Source: Bacillota bacterium (lineage in GTDB: Bacteria > Bacillota > Clostridia > Saccharofermentanales > Fastidiosipilaceae). From it: 9,141 nucleotides of DNA. Below the pieces are notes generated by a model, which was not told the DNA's origin, did not search any database, and was given only the letters and a program-made list of their open reading frames with translations. Below, one piece after another: positions 6,618 to 9,141 of the stretch. Position 1 is the first letter of the stretch; the number at the start of each line of letters is the position of its first letter. The stretch is taken from positions 1 to 9,141 of the forward strand of contig JAEZYR010000065.1 of NCBI GenBank assembly GCA_023442635.1. The letters are read 5' to 3'. A program made the translations under genes and the position numbers.

Positions 6618-6637
6618 GCAAGCTGATCTACGACAAA

Positions 6638-6690
6638 ATAGCCTGAAGCCACTTTAAAAAGTGGCTTCAGGCTATCTCTTTTTGTTCTTA
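6638..6690 (+). terminator. Strong intrinsic terminator of nadE, probably bidirectional
   Basis: Arms 6638-6655 and 6658-6675 are perfectly complementary over 18 bp (core GCCTGAAGCCACTTT), followed by the T-rich run CTCTTTTTGTTCTT. In practice the AAAA at the tip forms the loop. On the minus strand the hairpin is followed by ATTTTG, so it can also stop transcripts of the converging pnt-side gene ending at 6720. Confidence 0.93.
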
Positions 6691-6719
6691 CTTGCACCAG
6701 TCCGTTCAGCCGTCCCTCG

Positions 6720-7157
6720 TCATGTAGGGTCAGCCTTGCCCAAGTCTTCCTTTTTCGCAGCCTGGACAGCTTCTCTCGCCTCTTGATAGCGGGCTTTTTT
6801 GAGCAGAAGGTAGCTCAAAGCCCCGAAGACGACGAGGATGAGCAGGACAAGCAAGGCTATATAAAAGAAATGCTGCCATGAGCCTTGCAAGGGTTGAAAG
6901 GCCACGAGCACAAGGGCGATTAAGGCCACCACATTCAAGGCCATACGCGCCCTCCGCCAGGGCTTGGTCGGTTCATACCACCTGCCATCTAGCCCCTGGA
7001 AACATAGCTCAAGGGTGTAAAGCTCTCGCAGTTTAGGTGCTTTGAGCTGCGAAGCATCACAGCACAACGGCTGCTCAGATAAGCCTTTTCGCTCTGCTGT
7101 CTGCCCTTGTTGAAGAAGCTGCTTGCCCTCTTCCGTGTCTCTATCCTTTTCTGCCAT
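6720..7157 (-). CDS. Small two-helix membrane protein of unknown function
   Basis: I do not recognise this 145-residue protein. A hydrophilic, charged N-terminal half of about 70 residues (with a Cys-Cys pair at 32-33) is followed by two hydrophobic segments, about 73-91 and 97-119, and a charged, Ala/Lys/Glu-rich tail. The basic clusters WRRAR before helix 1 and KKAR after helix 2 predict a hairpin with both ends in the cytoplasm. No signal peptide or catalytic motif is visible. It starts 83 bases after pntB on the same strand and may be the last gene of the pnt operon, although a hairpin lies between them. AAAGG lies 8 bases before the ATG; a closer GGAG is too near to be ideal. The gene converges on nadE across a shared terminator. 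A link to the transhydrogenase is only positional. Confidence 0.75.
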   Translation of the reverse strand: MAEKDRDTEEGKQLLQQGQTAERKGLSEQPLCCDASQLKAPKLRELYTLELCFQGLDGRWYEPTKPWRRARMALNVVALIALVLVAFQPLQGSWQHFFYIALLVLLILVVFGALSYLLLKKARYQEAREAVQAAKKEDLGKADPT

Positions 7158-7181
7158 TGCTCCTGCCTTTTCCTATATGTC

Positions 7182-7207
7182 GAGCCGCCAAAGATCAGCG
7201 GCGGCTC
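7182..7207 (-). other. Hairpin between pntB and the downstream membrane-protein gene
   Basis: GAGCCGCC (7182-7189) pairs with GGCGGCTC (7200-7207) around a 10-nt loop. It is GC-rich but lacks a T-tract on the minus strand, so it may be a weak terminator, an mRNA processing or stability element, or a means of lowering expression of the last gene. Confidence 0.5.
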
Positions 7208-7240
7208 TGCTTAGCGGCTTTCTTGACGCTAGCGGCCTTT

Positions 7241-8653
7241 TTAGGCTTCGCTGAACTCATTGACCAAAGCCGATAACGTGGCCTTGGCATCGCCATAGAG
7301 CATCAGCGTATTCTCCCTTGTGAAAAGTTCGTTTTCGACGCCTGAATAGCCCTTGCCTTGGCCGCGTTTCAGGACGAAAACGGTCTTGGCCTCATAGGCC
7401 TTGATGATGGGCATCCCATAAATGGGGGAGCTGGGGTCTTTTTCCGCTACAGGATTGACCACGTCGTTCGCGCCTATGACGAGCGCGACATCCTGCAGTC
7501 CCATGCTGGGGTTCATCTCTTCCATCGTCCGCAGCTGATCGTAGTCGACGTCTGCTTCGGCTAGCAACACGTTCATATGGCCAGGCATGCGGCCAGCGAC
7601 TGGGTGAATGACATAATTGACCTCCGCCCCATTCTGCTGCAAGCGCTCGGCCAATTCTTTGACCACGTGTTGTGCCTGAGCCACCGCCATACCATAGCCT
7701 GGAACGATCGCCACCGAACGAGCTGCTTCTAAGATGAGGTAGGCGTCTTCGGTCGACATGGCCACGGGCTCACGCTCTGAGGTCTGCTGGCTAGAGCTCT
7801 GCTGACCTTGCGTCAAAAGCAGACGCAGCAGGCTTTTGTTCATGGCCTTGCACATGATAATGGTCAAGATGAGGCCCGAGGCGCCGACCAAGCAGCCGGC
7901 CACAATGAGCACCGTATTGCCCAAGATGAAGCCAGCCATGGAGGCGGCCAGACCCGAAAAGGCATTGAGAAGGGAAATGATGACAGGCATATCGCCACCG
8001 CCAATGCCGATCACCAGCGTGCCGCCCAAGGCCAGAGCCAGGCAGGCCAAGAGAGCCACCGACATGCTGCGGAGCACGACGCCCGTGCCTGGAACGGTAT
8101 AGACGACCGTCAACACCGCCGCCAAAATCAGGCCAGCCAGATTGAGCCAGTTATGGTAAGGCAAGAAGATCGCCTTCGTCGGCATGCGGCCATCGAGTTT
8201 CGCCCAGGCGATCATCGAGCCAGTGAAGGTCACACCGCCGATTAAGATGGCGAGCATGGTAGAAAGGCGCGTCTCCACGCCGAGTGTATGAGCCGAGCCA
8301 GCGCGAATAGCTTCGGCCAAGGCTAGGAACATCGATGACAAACCGCCAAAGCCGTTAAAAAGAGCCACCATTTGCGGCATGGCGATCATCTTGACGCGCA
8401 TAGCCAGGTAAGCGCCGATCAAGGAACCGATCAAGATGGCGATGACCGCCCAAAGAAAGCCGTTCAGATAGATAGGCCTGTGCCAAACCGCGTAGTAACG
8501 CGGATCGAGAAAAACAGCCAGAACGGCTAAGACCATGCCGCCTAGGCTATAAAAGTTGCCCTGACGAGCTGTGTTTGCCTTGCCTAGGCGCTTGATGCCA
8601 AGTATGAAGCCAACCGCTGCGAGCAGATAAATAAACAAAACGAGGGTTTTCAT
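7241..8653 (-). CDS. pntB: NAD(P) transhydrogenase subunit beta
   Basis: Membrane and NADP(H)-binding subunit of the proton-translocating transhydrogenase, which couples hydride transfer between NADH and NADP+ to proton flow across the cytoplasmic membrane. The 470 residues match the family. The N-terminal part (to about 275) is a bundle of about eight or nine hydrophobic helices with MPQMVALFNGFGG (92-104) and GIGGGDMPVIISLLNAFSG (216-234). A Ser/Gln linker (285-296) leads to the NADP(H) domain: AIVPGYGMAVAQAQ (315-328), HPVAGRMPGHMNVLLAEADVDYD (350-372), GANDVVNP (394-401), KRGQGKGYSGVENELF (429-444) and MLYGDAK (451-457). Position 100 is Asn where the Escherichia coli beta subunit has its studied His91; from memory, Asn is usual in three-subunit enzymes. 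The start is fixed by GGGAGGT 8 bases upstream and a 1-nt overlap with the pntAB stop (TGATG), implying coupled translation. Confidence 0.97.
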   Translation of the reverse strand: MKTLVLFIYLLAAVGFILGIKRLGKANTARQGNFYSLGGMVLAVLAVFLDPRYYAVWHRPIYLNGFLWAVIAILIGSLIGAYLAMRVKMIAMPQMVALFNGFGGLSSMFLALAEAIRAGSAHTLGVETRLSTMLAILIGGVTFTGSMIAWAKLDGRMPTKAIFLPYHNWLNLAGLILAAVLTVVYTVPGTGVVLRSMSVALLACLALALGGTLVIGIGGGDMPVIISLLNAFSGLAASMAGFILGNTVLIVAGCLVGASGLILTIIMCKAMNKSLLRLLLTQGQQSSSQQTSEREPVAMSTEDAYLILEAARSVAIVPGYGMAVAQAQHVVKELAERLQQNGAEVNYVIHPVAGRMPGHMNVLLAEADVDYDQLRTMEEMNPSMGLQDVALVIGANDVVNPVAEKDPSSPIYGMPIIKAYEAKTVFVLKRGQGKGYSGVENELFTRENTLMLYGDAKATLSALVNEFSEA

Positions 8654-8943
8654 CAGGGCTTACCTCCCTTTTTGCGGAACATGCCGAGCATGCGGTCGGT
8701 CACCACATAGCCGCCCACCACATTCACACTGGCCAAAATAAGAGCCAGAACGGCGATGATCATCGGCAAGCTGCCAGCTGGTTGACTTACACAGACAATC
8801 AAGGCGCCGACAATCGTAATGCCACTAATGGCATTCGTGCCCGACATGAGTGGGGTATGGAGCTGGGATGGCACTTTGGCGATGAGCTCCAGCCCCAAAA
8901 AGGCCGCCAACACAAAAATGAAAACAAGCAAAAAATAAGGCAT
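8653..8943 (-). CDS. pntAB: NAD(P) transhydrogenase subunit alpha, part 2
   Basis: Small membrane subunit of the three-subunit transhydrogenase, corresponding to the C-terminal membrane segment of the fused alpha subunit. At 96 residues it has the family's usual length. Three hydrophobic stretches are seen at about 3-22, 38-54 and 59-80. The signature VPSQLHTPLMSGTNAISGI (24-42) and the end motif NVVGGYVVTDRMLGMF (74-89) are clear. Its start is 1 nt past the stop of pntAA, with a GGAG in the end of that gene serving as ribosome binding site about 10 bases upstream; its stop overlaps the pntB start by one base. The arrangement indicates a single transcript with coupled translation and roughly matched subunit production. 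Confidence 0.96.
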   Translation of the reverse strand: MPYFLLVFIFVLAAFLGLELIAKVPSQLHTPLMSGTNAISGITIVGALIVCVSQPAGSLPMIIAVLALILASVNVVGGYVVTDRMLGMFRKKGGKP

Positions 8944-8944
8944 C

Positions 8945-9141
8945 TTATGGCTTCTCCTGCTCTATAGCTTGATCTAGGCTGATCTCTCCTCGGGTTTCGG
9001 GCAAGGCTTCCGTCACAGCCCCCTCAACAGGGACAGGCTGGGTCTCGAGTGTTGTATCCGTGTGGGACAGGACGATTTCGTCACCAAAAAGGTCTTCAGC
9101 CCTGCTCGGCTCCGCTGGCGCCACTGCCGCCTGTTCATGCC
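8945..9141 (-). CDS. pntAA: NAD(P) transhydrogenase subunit alpha, part 1 (3' end only)
   Basis: Open frame entering from the right edge and ending in TAA one base before the pntAB start; 64 residues are visible. Its place immediately upstream of pntAB strongly suggests the NAD(H)-binding subunit, whose catalytic part would lie beyond the window. None of the dinucleotide-binding motifs are in view. The visible part is an acidic, Pro/Glu/Thr-rich tail; the stretch DLFGDEIV (16-23) faintly resembles the DEI-type end of the NAD-binding domain, after which about 40 low-complexity residues run to the stop (ending ISLDQAIEQEKP). Such a tail is longer than I expect for this subunit and may act as a flexible linker to the membrane part. 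The identity rests on synteny more than on motif. Confidence 0.75.
   Translation of the reverse strand, partial: HEQAAVAPAEPSRAEDLFGDEIVLSHTDTTLETQPVPVEGAVTEALPETRGEISLDQAIEQEKP

Noticed and set aside
7808..8245. 145-residue plus-strand open frame opposite pntB
   Set aside because: Gln/His/Arg-rich antisense frame over the conserved membrane region of pntB.

Overview
The window looks like ordinary chromosome from a Gram-positive anaerobe, most likely a moderately GC-rich member of the Firmicutes/Clostridia. The basis is strong AGGAGG-type ribosome binding sites, a TTG start on one gene, an extra 'EF-G-like' translation GTPase of the type common in Clostridia, a two-domain glutamine-dependent NAD synthetase and a three-subunit proton-translocating transhydrogenase. 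The taxonomy is inference; there is no rRNA or other marker here. I see no phage, plasmid, insertion sequence, CRISPR, toxin-antitoxin or defence genes, and no tRNA or rRNA.

Layout. (1) 1-94: an array of alternating inverted heptamers just past the 3' end of the first gene, probably continuing off the left edge. (2) 95-2164, minus: EF-G-like GTPase. (3) 2165-2502: a 338-base spacer with the ribosome binding site and a weak promoter candidate of that gene, and a 13-bp x3 tandem repeat just past the flavodoxin stop. (4) 2503-3081, minus: flavodoxin-fold protein. (5) A short divergent spacer. (6) 3172-4389, plus: DusB-type tRNA-dihydrouridine synthase, followed by (7) 4507-6534, plus: nadE. (8) 6535-6719: a second palindromic array and a very strong hairpin terminator between convergent genes. 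(9) 6720-9141, minus: the pnt operon read from the right edge, pntAA (partial) - pntAB - pntB - a small two-helix membrane protein of unknown function. pntAA/pntAB are 1 nt apart and pntAB/pntB overlap by 1 nt, so the transhydrogenase is tightly coupled.

Functional theme. nadE makes NAD+; PntAA/PntAB/PntB exchange hydride between NAD(H) and NADP(H) at the cost or gain of the proton gradient; DusB and the flavodoxin are flavin proteins that typically draw on reduced nicotinamide. The grouping suggests nicotinamide/flavin redox housekeeping, but only the pnt genes are demonstrably one operon.

The most unusual things here are small-scale: two palindromic arrays placed directly after stop codons with different core words but the same architecture, short perfect or near-perfect tandem duplications in several spacers, a non-canonical G4 motif (NHLD) in the EF-G-like GTPase, and an unknown membrane protein downstream of pntB. 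I did not find a convincing new multi-gene system.
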